From Bacillota bacterium (lineage in GTDB: Bacteria; Bacillota; Proteinivoracia; UBA4975): 13,951 bases of DNA. Location: the NCBI GenBank assembly GCA_012727415.1, contig JAAYHI010000090.1:1-13951 (forward strand). Reading direction: 5' to 3'. Of the stretch, positions 6,742-12,795 are shown piece by piece (position 1 is the first letter of the stretch; every line of letters starts with the position of its first letter). A model generated the notes under the pieces. That model had not been told where the DNA came from. It searched no databases and worked only from the letters and a program-made list of their open reading frames with translations. Made by a program: the position numbers and the translations under genes.

Positions 6742-7501
6742 ATTCTTTAAGCTTTCGGGGCTGCCACACCAGACTTATTTCCTTGCCCGGCTCATACCCC
6801 TCCAGGGTTGAGACCAGAGCCGTCAGGGTCTTGGCCAGCACTTCCTGGACAAAGGGGACCATGGTCACAGGCTTGCCCCCGATATGCAGTTCAACATTTT
6901 GCCGGAGCAGGCAGTCTTCAGGCTCCTTCTCCCCCCGGATTATCGCCGCCAGCAGCTCCTGACAGGACATGCCGCAGAGGCCGCAGCATTGCCGGTCAAA
7001 ATCCGGCAGGCGGGGGGGCACCTTAGCCAGGACATAGTCAGTGAGCGCAGCCGCTTGAGTAAGGGGGTTAAAAACGGGCAACCCCTTGTACTCTTTCAGG
7101 CCGGTGTTGGCCACCTTGCCTGCTATCGCCATGATGCTGGCATCCAGCAGTGCTTCAATGCCCTCTTCATCATGGGCACAGACTATCTTGGGGGCGTTAA
7201 TATCCGTTACTCCCTCCAGCACCACCCAATCCTGGTCATAAAACTCCAGAATTTTTGCCATGGGCAGCCGCAAGGGATAGAGGATATCTGTCTCCTGCAG
7301 CCCCCGGGCGGTAACCAAGGAAGCGCCTGCCTGGCGGTGGCGGTAAGTATTGGAGCCCGGGGTGTCGATGGCGAAGGCTTCGAAATGGATGTCCTTTACC
7401 GAGCCCACCGAATAGCGGCGGCGCTTAAGTTCGCCGATAATGCTTTCCACAGTGCTGGTCTTGCCCGACTGGGTTATGCCGACAACTGAAAACATCTTCA
7501 T
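6740..7501 (-). CDS. mobB: MobB-like GTPase with C-terminal Fe-S cysteine motif
   Basis: Protein of 253 aa. MobB proteins bind GTP and assist attachment of a nucleotide to molybdopterin during Moco maturation. The P-loop is G8-x4-GKT15 (GITQSGKT). Next comes the MobB signature SVKDIHFEAFAIDTPGSNTY (residues 34-53) continuing RHRQAGA, then DWVVLEG at 91-97. Unusually, cysteines 173, 176, 180 and 197 (CGLCGMSC, then EDC) form a C-x2-C-x3-C-x16-C motif close to the putative Fe-S domain of RnfB and corrinoid proteins (PF04060 type). The domain beyond it (VELHIGGKPVTMVPFV) is unassigned. The ATG at 7501 overlaps the ecfT stop as ATGA, with an AGGGGGG site upstream; a longer in-frame start at 7606 would lie inside ecfT and is rejected. 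It is the last gene of the riboswitch-led operon. Confidence 0.85.
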   Translation of the reverse strand: MKMFSVVGITQSGKTSTVESIIGELKRRRYSVGSVKDIHFEAFAIDTPGSNTYRHRQAGASLVTARGLQETDILYPLRLPMAKILEFYDQDWVVLEGVTDINAPKIVCAHDEEGIEALLDASIMAIAGKVANTGLKEYKGLPVFNPLTQAAALTDYVLAKVPPRLPDFDRQCCGLCGMSCQELLAAIIRGEKEPEDCLLRQNVELHIGGKPVTMVPFVQEVLAKTLTALVSTLEGYEPGKEISLVWQPRKLKE

Positions 7502-8250
7502 GCGATTACCCCCCTGATTTTTAAGTACAGCACCCCTGCCGTCCCGCCCAGGGCGAGGACAATTATCAACCAGTCCCACGGAATTAGCCGCGGCCATTCC
7601 AGCCAAGTCCGCCGGGGATAAGCGCGAAAGGCCCTGGCCTCCATGGCAACGGCAATGCGCCGGGAGCGAATGAGGGCGCCGGCAGTGGTGGGCATGAGCA
7701 GGTATGAATAGACCCTCAGCTTGTCCTTGAGGGGAATTGCTTTTAAATCCACCCCCCTGAGCTCAATTGCCGCCAGGGAATCGCGAAATTCCTCCATCAG
7801 CACCGGAATAAAACGGACAGCCAGCAGCACCATAAAGGCAAATTCATAAGGTACCCCCATCTGGGTCAGTCCCACCACCATCTGCTGGTAATCTTTTAAA
7901 GACAACAAGCCCACTGCCGCCAGGATGATGGCAATGCGCAGCAGGGCAGCTGCTGCTCCCAACAGTCCCCCGGAGGACAGCAGCACATACCCCCGCCATG
8001 CCAACAATGCCCTGCCCGAGCCGTTGGTGAGACTTTGCGCCAGGGCAATGATAAAAAACAGCCAGCGGTAGCGCCTCAGCCTTCTCAGCAACAACTTCAG
8101 GGATACTCCTGCGGCAAGGAGGCAAGCCAAAGTTATAGCCAGGAGCAGGAGCAGCCAGCGGGAATCATTGATGGCAATGGCCAGAGAAGTAATGGCCAGG
8201 ACCACCGCCAACAATGTCCGGACATCGGGGAAGTCTTGGCGGTCCTTCAC
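7498..8250 (-). CDS. ecfT: ECF transporter T component (EcfT/CbiQ family permease)
   Basis: Protein of 250 aa. EcfT is the membrane scaffold that couples the two ATPases to the substrate-binding S component. There are hydrophobic segments at about residues 12-27, 31-47, 63-73, 87-116, 138-151 and 227-243. The cytoplasmic coupling helices carry the two family motifs, AIELRG at 161-166 and AMEARA at 202-207, the second slightly off the usual A-R-G. The start is GTG at 8250, overlapping the ATPase stop as GTGA with GGAGGGG upstream. The longer open frame to 8301 is rejected because it would extend into the ATPase gene without a ribosome site. It overlaps mobB by 4 bp. Confidence 0.88.
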   Translation of the reverse strand: MKDRQDFPDVRTLLAVVLAITSLAIAINDSRWLLLLLAITLACLLAAGVSLKLLLRRLRRYRWLFFIIALAQSLTNGSGRALLAWRGYVLLSSGGLLGAAAALLRIAIILAAVGLLSLKDYQQMVVGLTQMGVPYEFAFMVLLAVRFIPVLMEEFRDSLAAIELRGVDLKAIPLKDKLRVYSYLLMPTTAGALIRSRRIAVAMEARAFRAYPRRTWLEWPRLIPWDWLIIVLALGGTAGVLYLKIRGVIA

Positions 8251-8897
8251 CTTAGTTCCCCTCCTTCCAGGTGCAACACCCGGGAACAGAGGCGGGCACA
8301 CATTTCCTCGTCGTGGCTTATAAGCAGGTACCCCACCCCCGTCTCGCCCACCCGCGCCAACATAGCCAGCAAGTGCTGTTTCCGCAGCCAGTCGAGGCCG
8401 GAAAAGGGCTCGTCCAGGATGATAAACTCTGGGTTCAGGGCGAAAACTGCTGCCAGGGCCAGACGCTGCTTTTCCCCCTGGCTGAGGTTAAAGGGAAAGG
8501 TATCGGCATAGGCTTCCAGTTCAAACAGCCCCAGCATTTCCCCCACCCGCTTTTCCGCTTCCTCCGGGGACATGCCCCGCAGTTTTAGGGCAAAGCCTAT
8601 TTCCTCGCTGACAGTAGAGGCGAAAAATTGCCTTTCGGGGTTCTGGAAGACATAGCCAATGCGCCGCCCCCTTGCCGCCAGGGAGTATTTGGCAGCATCC
8701 TCGCCCCAAAGAAGCACGCGGCCGGCGCTGGGGGCCAGCAAGCCGATGATCAGCTTGCCCAGGGTAGTCTTGCCGCTGCCGTTTGGTCCCATAAGGGCAA
8801 CGGTGTCATGCTTTTCAATAGCGAGGTTGATGTCCTTAAGCACCTGCTCCCCCCGGGGCCAGGAAAAGCTCACTTGCTCTAATTGTATATAGGTCAC
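8247..8897 (-). CDS. ecfA: ECF transporter ATPase (second EcfA)
   Basis: Protein of 216 aa and a complete ABC ATPase: Walker A GPNGSGKTT (37-45), Q-loop YVFQNPERQFF (82-92), signature LSQGEKQRLALA (138-149), Walker B FIILDEP (158-164), D-loop SGLD and switch His195. The Q-loop continuation 'NPERQF' is typical of ECF/CbiO ATPases. At 216 aa it is shorter than most EcfA proteins (about 270 aa) and lacks their C-terminal extension. The GTG start overlaps the upstream ATPase stop as GTGA. With its partner it should form the heterodimer that powers the importer at the inner membrane face. Confidence 0.9.
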   Translation of the reverse strand: MTYIQLEQVSFSWPRGEQVLKDINLAIEKHDTVALMGPNGSGKTTLGKLIIGLLAPSAGRVLLWGEDAAKYSLAARGRRIGYVFQNPERQFFASTVSEEIGFALKLRGMSPEEAEKRVGEMLGLFELEAYADTFPFNLSQGEKQRLALAAVFALNPEFIILDEPFSGLDWLRKQHLLAMLARVGETGVGYLLISHDEEMCARLCSRVLHLEGGELR

Positions 8898-9616
8898 CGG
8901 GGACCACCCCGGTAGATCTTGCTCAAATCCTGGATTTCCAGTTCGCCCACCGCATCCAAAGCCCCATCCCGCAGCAGCAGGACGCGGTCTGCAGCCGCCA
9001 GTTGGGAGAGGTCATGCGCCACCATCAGCACTGCCACCTGGCGGCGGCGGAGGTCCTGAATCAGTGCCAGGATGCGCTGGGTTGTGTCGGGATCCAGCTG
9101 AGAGGTAACTTCGTCCAGGATGAGGACTTTCGGTTCCAGGGCCAGCACCGAAGCCAAGGCCACCAGCTGCTGCTGCCCCCCGGAAAGTGCATTGGGATTG
9201 GCCGCCAGTAAATGCTGGCAGCCTAATTCCACCGCCACCCTGTGCACCCGGGCGGCGATTTCCCTTTGAGGCAGACACAGATTCTCGGGACCAAAGGCAA
9301 TTTCACTCTTCACCCTGGTCAGGAAAAGCTGGGTCTCAGGATCCTGAAAGACTATGCCCAGGGCACCGGCAATTTCCGCACGGTTGAGTTGGGCAATGTC
9401 CTGTCCTGCCAGCAGTATCTTCCCCTCTACCTGGCCAGGCAGGTGACGGGGAATGATGCCCGCCAGGGCCAGGCAAAATGTGCTCTTGCCGCAGCCGCTG
9501 GCTCCGATTACCCCAACCAGTTCACCGGGGAAGAGGGAAAAATATATTTCCCGAAGCACCCGCTCCCCCGGCTGCCAGGAAACAGAGAGGCTCTCTGCCG
9601 CCAGGACAGCCTTCAT
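8894..9616 (-). CDS. ecfA: ECF transporter ATPase (first EcfA)
   Basis: Protein of 240 aa. Motifs are Walker A GASGCGKST (38-46), Q-loop VFQDPETQLF (89-98), signature LSGGQQQLVALA (144-155) and Walker B VLILDE (164-169). The usual LDEPTSGLD is here LDEVTSQLD, so the residues after the catalytic glutamate are V and SQ instead of P and SG. The ATG start overlaps the preceding gene by 4 bp (ATGA). Pairing with the neighbouring ATPase fits the heterodimeric EcfA-EcfA' layout. Family assignment is firm, and the transported substrate is not revealed by this subunit. Confidence 0.9.
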   Translation of the reverse strand: MKAVLAAESLSVSWQPGERVLREIYFSLFPGELVGVIGASGCGKSTFCLALAGIIPRHLPGQVEGKILLAGQDIAQLNRAEIAGALGIVFQDPETQLFLTRVKSEIAFGPENLCLPQREIAARVHRVAVELGCQHLLAANPNALSGGQQQLVALASVLALEPKVLILDEVTSQLDPDTTQRILALIQDLRRRQVAVLMVAHDLSQLAAADRVLLLRDGALDAVGELEIQDLSKIYRGGPR

Positions 9617-10119
9617 CTGATATCCACCTCAATGGCATACTTGCACCATGTCTGACCGAACTCATCCTGGCGGGTAATGACCATCAAGGGGCCCATGCCC
9701 CCCTCGGCTTTGCTGCCCAGGGGCTTGCCGTCCATCAGCCAGACTAAGTAAATATGTTCCGGGCGCAGGACATCTGCCCCCGAGTATGAGACGGCATAGC
9801 CGTCACTGGCCATGACACTGACCTGAACCTCCTGGCTGACTAAGCCGGGCTTCACGGCATCCAACACCTTACTCAGGGGCACCCCGGTGTACATATTTTC
9901 TCTGGGTTCCTTGCCGCTGGAACGCAGGACCTTGGGAAACTCCTCTCCTCCCAGGGCAGCTATTTCTTCCAGGGAAATAGTGCCCACTTCCTCCCCCTGG
10001 ACCTTTACTGCCAGGGAAGCAGGATCCATGCCGCTGACCCGGCGGCCATGGAGCCAGGCCAGCAGGCCCACTCCGATTGCCAGGACAAGGATTACTGCCA
10101 GTAACCATTTATTCTTCAT
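9613..10119 (-). CDS. Membrane-anchored protein with sulfite-oxidase-like (molybdopterin-binding) fold
   Basis: Protein of 168 aa. Residues 4-23 form an N-terminal membrane anchor, so the domain should face outside. From about residue 37 it resembles a reduced oxidoreductase molybdopterin-binding domain (PF00174 type): the GTISLEEI strand, YTGVPLSKVLDAVKPG (77-92), ASDGYAVSYSGADVL, and the GKPLGSKAEGGMGPLMVI and WCKYAIEVDI end. The molybdenum-ligating cysteine normally found before the 'GVPL' segment is absent, and the only cysteine is Cys159 near the C-terminus. Catalysis therefore looks unlikely and binding of a pterin or partner more likely. The ATG at 10119 is preferred over an in-frame start at 10134. 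It overlaps the S-component gene by 11 bp and the first ATPase gene by 4 bp. Confidence 0.75.
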   Translation of the reverse strand: MKNKWLLAVILVLAIGVGLLAWLHGRRVSGMDPASLAVKVQGEEVGTISLEEIAALGGEEFPKVLRSSGKEPRENMYTGVPLSKVLDAVKPGLVSQEVQVSVMASDGYAVSYSGADVLRPEHIYLVWLMDGKPLGSKAEGGMGPLMVITRQDEFGQTWCKYAIEVDIR

Positions 10120-10678
10120 ACTGCTCCCTCCCAAAGGCGCGAAATTTTCTCAGTCTGGTCAACAACCCGTACGCCACCACTCCTCCCAGGCCCCCGGCAA
10201 GGACCGCAGTAAAGAACATAAGCAAAAAGGGGACTGCAGGCAGGCGCAAGATGTTCACCCGCATGACTGCAAGCATCACCAGGAATGAACCAGTGAGGTT
10301 GGCGGCGACACCGCCGGCGAAGGCAGCGGCAGGACTCACCGGCCCTTTGAGGAACAGATAGACCAGTTCTGTTGCCAGGCCGGGGGCGGCGTAGCTTATA
10401 ATGCTGAAGGCCCCGTGATTGGCAAAGGGCTGCAGGATTACAATGATACCCTGGACCAGGCCTATGAGCAAGGCTGTGCCAGGCTTGTTGCCGGTAAGTC
10501 CGTAACCCAGCACCAACCACAGCATGTAAAATCCGCCCGCCACGGTACCCCCGGGAATGAGCAAGGGCCCGGTGAGTATCTGGACCAAGGGGGTAATCAC
10601 CGGTTTAATCGCGATACCCAGGGCTGCCATCATGGTAATGACAACCAGGTCTGTGGTGCTGAATTTTTTTAAGCTCAT
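10109..10678 (-). CDS. ECF transporter S component (substrate-binding membrane protein, YkoE-like)
   Basis: Protein of 189 aa, very hydrophobic, with five or six predicted membrane spans. S components capture the substrate in the membrane and dock on EcfT. The pattern ALGIAIKPVITPLVQ, LLIPGGTVAGGFYMLW, KPGTALLIGLVQG and YAAPGLATELVYLFLKG resembles YkoE-type S components, known for hydroxymethylpyrimidine. That substrate is doubtful here because the leader has no thi-box CUGAGA and the neighbours are molybdopterin-related. I prefer the ATG at 10678, because AGGAGG lies about 10 nt upstream; a closer ATG at 10687 has almost no spacing. It follows a 65-bp gap with a hairpin after the lipoprotein gene. 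The substrate is inferred from context only. Confidence 0.8.
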   Translation of the reverse strand: MSLKKFSTTDLVVITMMAALGIAIKPVITPLVQILTGPLLIPGGTVAGGFYMLWLVLGYGLTGNKPGTALLIGLVQGIIVILQPFANHGAFSIISYAAPGLATELVYLFLKGPVSPAAAFAGGVAANLTGSFLVMLAVMRVNILRLPAVPFLLMFFTAVLAGGLGGVVAYGLLTRLRKFRAFGREQYEE

Positions 10679-10708
10679 GGCCGCCATCCCTCCTTTCGTG
10701 AAGAAAGA

Positions 10709-10736
10709 GGGGCTGTCGCATGTCCCGGACAGCCCC
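10709..10736 (-). terminator. Intercistronic hairpin between lipoprotein and S-component genes
   Basis: In minus-strand RNA, GGGGCUGUC pairs perfectly with GACAGCCCC across a 10-nt loop, 7 nt after the lipoprotein stop, and is followed by UCUUUCUU. This is a reasonable but imperfect intrinsic terminator. Since no clear promoter is visible between it and the S gene, it is likely leaky and would give more lipoprotein than transporter mRNA. Confidence 0.6.
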
Positions 10737-10743
10737 AAACCTT

Positions 10744-11190
10744 CTACTCACCAAGGCTGACTTTTTTCAGGTTGCCGACCCAACTCTTTGTGCTTGCAAT
10801 CTCAGAAACAAACATCAGGGGGGCATTTTTTTCACTGCTTAAATCTTCGCCGTCCAGAGCGTAGCATAGGATGGAGTTATTATGCAATGCTTCTTCCCGT
10901 GTAATGCTGGCTGTATAGCCATCACCAGCTTCCAGGGTCAGCGATTCGAAGTCAGTAATTCCAGCCTCGGACAACAGCACAGACAGGGGAACCCCTGTAT
11001 AGCTGTTAACTTCGCCCTTCTTTTCCAGCTCGATGGTAACACTCTCCATTTCCCGGAGACCCTCAATGGTGAATTCCTTGTCCCCAACAGTAAACTTCCA
11101 GGCCGATTCTTCTGCAGGGGGGGTGTTTGCACAACCAGCAAGGAGTGCCAAAACCAGCAGCGACACACAAACCAGAATCGTCTTTTTCAC
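10744..11190 (-). CDS. Lipoprotein with minimal sulfite-oxidase-like (molybdopterin-binding) domain
   Basis: Protein of 148 aa. The signal MKKTILVCVSLLVLALLAGC has lipobox LAGC with Cys20, so the protein is probably tethered to the outer face of the cell membrane. The domain (about 31-148) shares the pattern of the protein encoded two genes downstream: an 'EGLREME' strand, NSYTGVPLSVLLSEAG (62-77), AGDGYTASITREEAL, a DGEDL strand and an APLMFVSE strand. It is shorter and lacks a cysteine at the molybdenum-ligand position. The start is GTG with GGAGG 7 nt upstream. It is the first gene after the riboswitch terminator, so it should respond most directly to that switch. Likely role: extracellular binding of a pterin-type molecule or a partner protein; not proven. 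Confidence 0.75.
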   Translation of the reverse strand: MKKTILVCVSLLVLALLAGCANTPPAEESAWKFTVGDKEFTIEGLREMESVTIELEKKGEVNSYTGVPLSVLLSEAGITDFESLTLEAGDGYTASITREEALHNNSILCYALDGEDLSSEKNAPLMFVSEIASTKSWVGNLKKVSLGE

Positions 11191-11219
11191 TTGTTACCTC
11201 CGTTAATAATATTGGCGTC

Positions 11220-11243
11220 AAAAAACCACGCCCGGCGCGTGGT
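11220..11243 (-). terminator. Riboswitch expression platform: intrinsic terminator
   Basis: In minus-strand RNA, ACCACGC pairs with GCGUGGU around a 5-nt loop, followed by six U. It lies in the leader, 30 nt before the GTG start of the lipoprotein gene, so it ends transcription before any gene. Its 5' strand overlaps a competing antiterminator hairpin (11238-11259). Confidence 0.85.
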
Positions 11244-11259
11244 TGCATGACAACCAACG
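11238..11259 (-). promoter_or_regulatory. Antiterminator hairpin competing with riboswitch P1 and terminator
   Basis: In minus-strand RNA, CGUUGGUUG pairs with CAACCACG (8 bp with one bulged U, 5-nt loop). Its 5' strand shares CGU (11259-11257) with the 3' strand of the aptamer P1 stem, and its 3' strand shares six bases with the terminator stem. When P1 is closed, the antiterminator loses its base and the terminator can form, which predicts an OFF switch. Confidence 0.7.
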
Positions 11260-11358
11260 AGTCCCTTTCCGCACCGGGAGGCGCAGGCGTTTCCCCCTGC
11301 ACCCTATCGTCCCTGCGGCATAGCCCCCCAGCGTTAGCCCACAGGGATCGGAACTCGT
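11257..11358 (-). ncRNA. Structured leader, probable molybdenum-cofactor (Moco) riboswitch aptamer
   Basis: About 102 nt. P1 is formed by ACGAGUUCC (11358-11350) and GGGACUCGU (11265-11257), 9 bp with one G-U. Inside it lies a UCCCUG/CAGGGA stem (11347-11342 with 11315-11310). A second hairpin, GUGCAGG...CCUGCGC (11302-11281), is capped by a GAAA tetraloop (11293-11290) that suggests a tetraloop-receptor contact. Unpaired, conserved-looking CUCCCGGUGCGGAAA follows. A closed P1, an internal branch and a GNRA loop, sitting before an operon of Moco-type proteins, fit the Moco/Tuco riboswitch class (RF01055). That a structured, terminator-linked leader exists is firm; its class is inferred, as I could not run a covariance search. 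Confidence 0.65.
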
Positions 11359-11520
11359 CTTTTCCTTATTTCTACATTAATAATGATATTCCTGCGCACC
11401 GCTGGAAAATTAATTCTTATTTGCCTTTTCCGGCACATGAAAGGACATCCCCGCGGTTGCGGCGAATACTAATGTATAAACCTTTTGCCTCAGGCGAAAG
11501 AACCAGCTGTGGAGGACATT

Positions 11521-12057
11521 ATGAAAAAATTGCTTCTCACCGGCCGCCCCCGCTGCGGCAAATCCTCGCTGATTCAAAAATATATATTAGGATTGCCTGT
11601 ACAGGGCTTTACTATGCAGCGCCTTACCCGGAAAGGGGAGACCTGGGCCTTTCGCATCCTGGACCTGGCGGAAGAAGCCTATACCACCCACCTGGAGACG
11701 GAAAAGCCTTGGGACGACATTGCAATTTCTCTCATTGCCCCTGGCAAGTGGCAGGGGAATACGGCAGTGTTTGAGGGCAAAGGTTGCCGGGCAATTGAAA
11801 GGGCCCTGAATTTTCCCGGCCTGGCAATCTTAGATGAGCTGGGCATCTTTGAAGCAAAGGCCCTCAACTTTCAACAAGCAGTCTTGGGACTGCTGGACAG
11901 CGAGGTACCTGTCCTCGGGGTCCTCAAGGATAAACATACCCCCTTCCTGGACAAGGTGCGGGCGCATCCGCGGGTGACAATTGTTGAGTATCCAAGCCAG
12001 GAAGCTGTTGACCTGGTGGCAGCATTTACTGACGACTTGAGGAGACAGAAATCATGA
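11521..12057 (+). CDS. P-loop NTPase, THEP1 (nucleoside-triphosphatase) type
   Basis: Protein of 178 aa, cytoplasmic. Walker A is G8-x4-GKS15 (GRPRCGKS) and Walker B is LAILDEL (101-107). The layout, with Walker A at the very N-terminus, a beta-rich insert (GFTMQRLTRKGETWAFRILD, 29-48) and a 'LAILDELGIFE' strand followed by a conserved helix, matches the THEP1/DUF265 NTPase family (PF03266). Members hydrolyse NTPs in vitro, but their cellular role is unclear. The ATG at 11521 has GGAGG 5 nt upstream; an in-frame ATG at 11485 lacks one. It overlaps the methyltransferase by 4 bp and diverges from the riboswitch operon, so a link to cofactor metabolism is possible but speculative. Confidence 0.8.
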   Translation: MKKLLLTGRPRCGKSSLIQKYILGLPVQGFTMQRLTRKGETWAFRILDLAEEAYTTHLETEKPWDDIAISLIAPGKWQGNTAVFEGKGCRAIERALNFPGLAILDELGIFEAKALNFQQAVLGLLDSEVPVLGVLKDKHTPFLDKVRAHPRVTIVEYPSQEAVDLVAAFTDDLRRQKS

Positions 12058-12770
12058 AAAGCTGGAACCCAAAGACCATCGCTTGGTATATGCAGGCGGG
12101 AGAGCATTCCCAGTATCCCGGCGAAATTATCGCGCAAATTCTTCCCCGGCTCCGGGCAGGGGATACAGTGCTGGATATCGGGTGCGGGCCCGGTGTTTAT
12201 GCCCTGGCCCTTGCCCCATATGTTGCTGAATATCTTGCCCTGGACAAGAACCGGGATGTCCTGGACAATGTGGAAAAAATGGCGGCAAGTCGCGGACTCA
12301 ATAATATTGACTGCCTGCACTATACCTGGCCCCATGCACCCGCTGTCAGGGAGGCCGATGTCATCATCTGTGCCCTGGGCAGCGGTGAGATTATGACCGG
12401 CAAGGACAACATCCTGGCGATGTTTTCCCTGCAGCCCCGGTTTGTTTTCCTGGTCGCCCCCGGCAGCTATCTGCCCCCCTTCGGCTGGCGCCAACATCGC
12501 CGGAGGCCCGGCCCTGAGGGAAGAGATACACTGGCCCTCCTGGACAGCCTCAATGTTAAGTATGATGTGCAGACATTTTCCCTGGACTTTGGCCAGCCCG
12601 TCGGAACTATGGCTGAAGCAGCTGAGTTCCTGGCCCAGTTCCTGGACTTGCCCCCTTCCCGGGCACGGGAACTTGCAGCGGCCATTGCCCTGCCCCATTC
12701 CCAGGGCCTGTACCTCCCCAATCGCCGCAACTTTCTCCTCATTACTCTGGACACTCCCCGGGAAAAATAA
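12054..12770 (+). CDS. Class I SAM-dependent methyltransferase, substrate unknown
   Basis: Protein of 238 aa. Motif I VLDIGCGPG lies at residues 39-47, the acidic loop LALDKN follows one strand later, and the next element, NIDCLHYTWPHAP, fits motif II/III of Rossmann-fold methyltransferases. The C-terminal half (FLVAPGSYLPPFGWRQ onwards) is not diagnostic of a substrate. The ATG overlaps the NTPase stop (ATGA), so the two proteins are probably made together. The gene ends at a bidirectional terminator. Whether it acts on a small molecule such as a pterin or a tetrapyrrole, or on protein, cannot be told from the sequence. Confidence 0.85.
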   Translation: MKSWNPKTIAWYMQAGEHSQYPGEIIAQILPRLRAGDTVLDIGCGPGVYALALAPYVAEYLALDKNRDVLDNVEKMAASRGLNNIDCLHYTWPHAPAVREADVIICALGSGEIMTGKDNILAMFSLQPRFVFLVAPGSYLPPFGWRQHRRRPGPEGRDTLALLDSLNVKYDVQTFSLDFGQPVGTMAEAAEFLAQFLDLPPSRARELAAAIALPHSQGLYLPNRRNFLLITLDTPREK

Positions 12771-12792
12771 AAAGCTCCCCGCGGGAGCTTTT
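12770..12792. terminator. Bidirectional intrinsic terminator
   Basis: AAAAGCTCCC-CGC-GGGAGCTTTT is a perfect 10-bp inverted repeat whose A and T ends serve as U tracts in both directions. It separates the converging methyltransferase (stop ends at 12770) and DUF4870-like gene (stop begins at 12796). Confidence 0.9.
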
Positions 12793-12795
12793 CAC

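Noticed and set aside
6714..6752. Short plus-strand frame after GGAGGGGG (ATG to TAA, 12 codons)
   Set aside because: Too short, ends inside the convergent mobB gene, and overlaps a hairpin; the good ribosome-site match is likely chance in a GA-rich stretch.
11220..11358. Leader as a cobalamin or TPP riboswitch
   Set aside because: No B12-box-like or thi-box CUGAGA sequence is present, and the stem layout does not match either class.
11871..12698. Minus-strand open frame of 275 codons opposite the NTPase and methyltransferase
   Set aside because: It spans two genes with clear Walker and SAM motifs on the other strand and shows no domain of its own.
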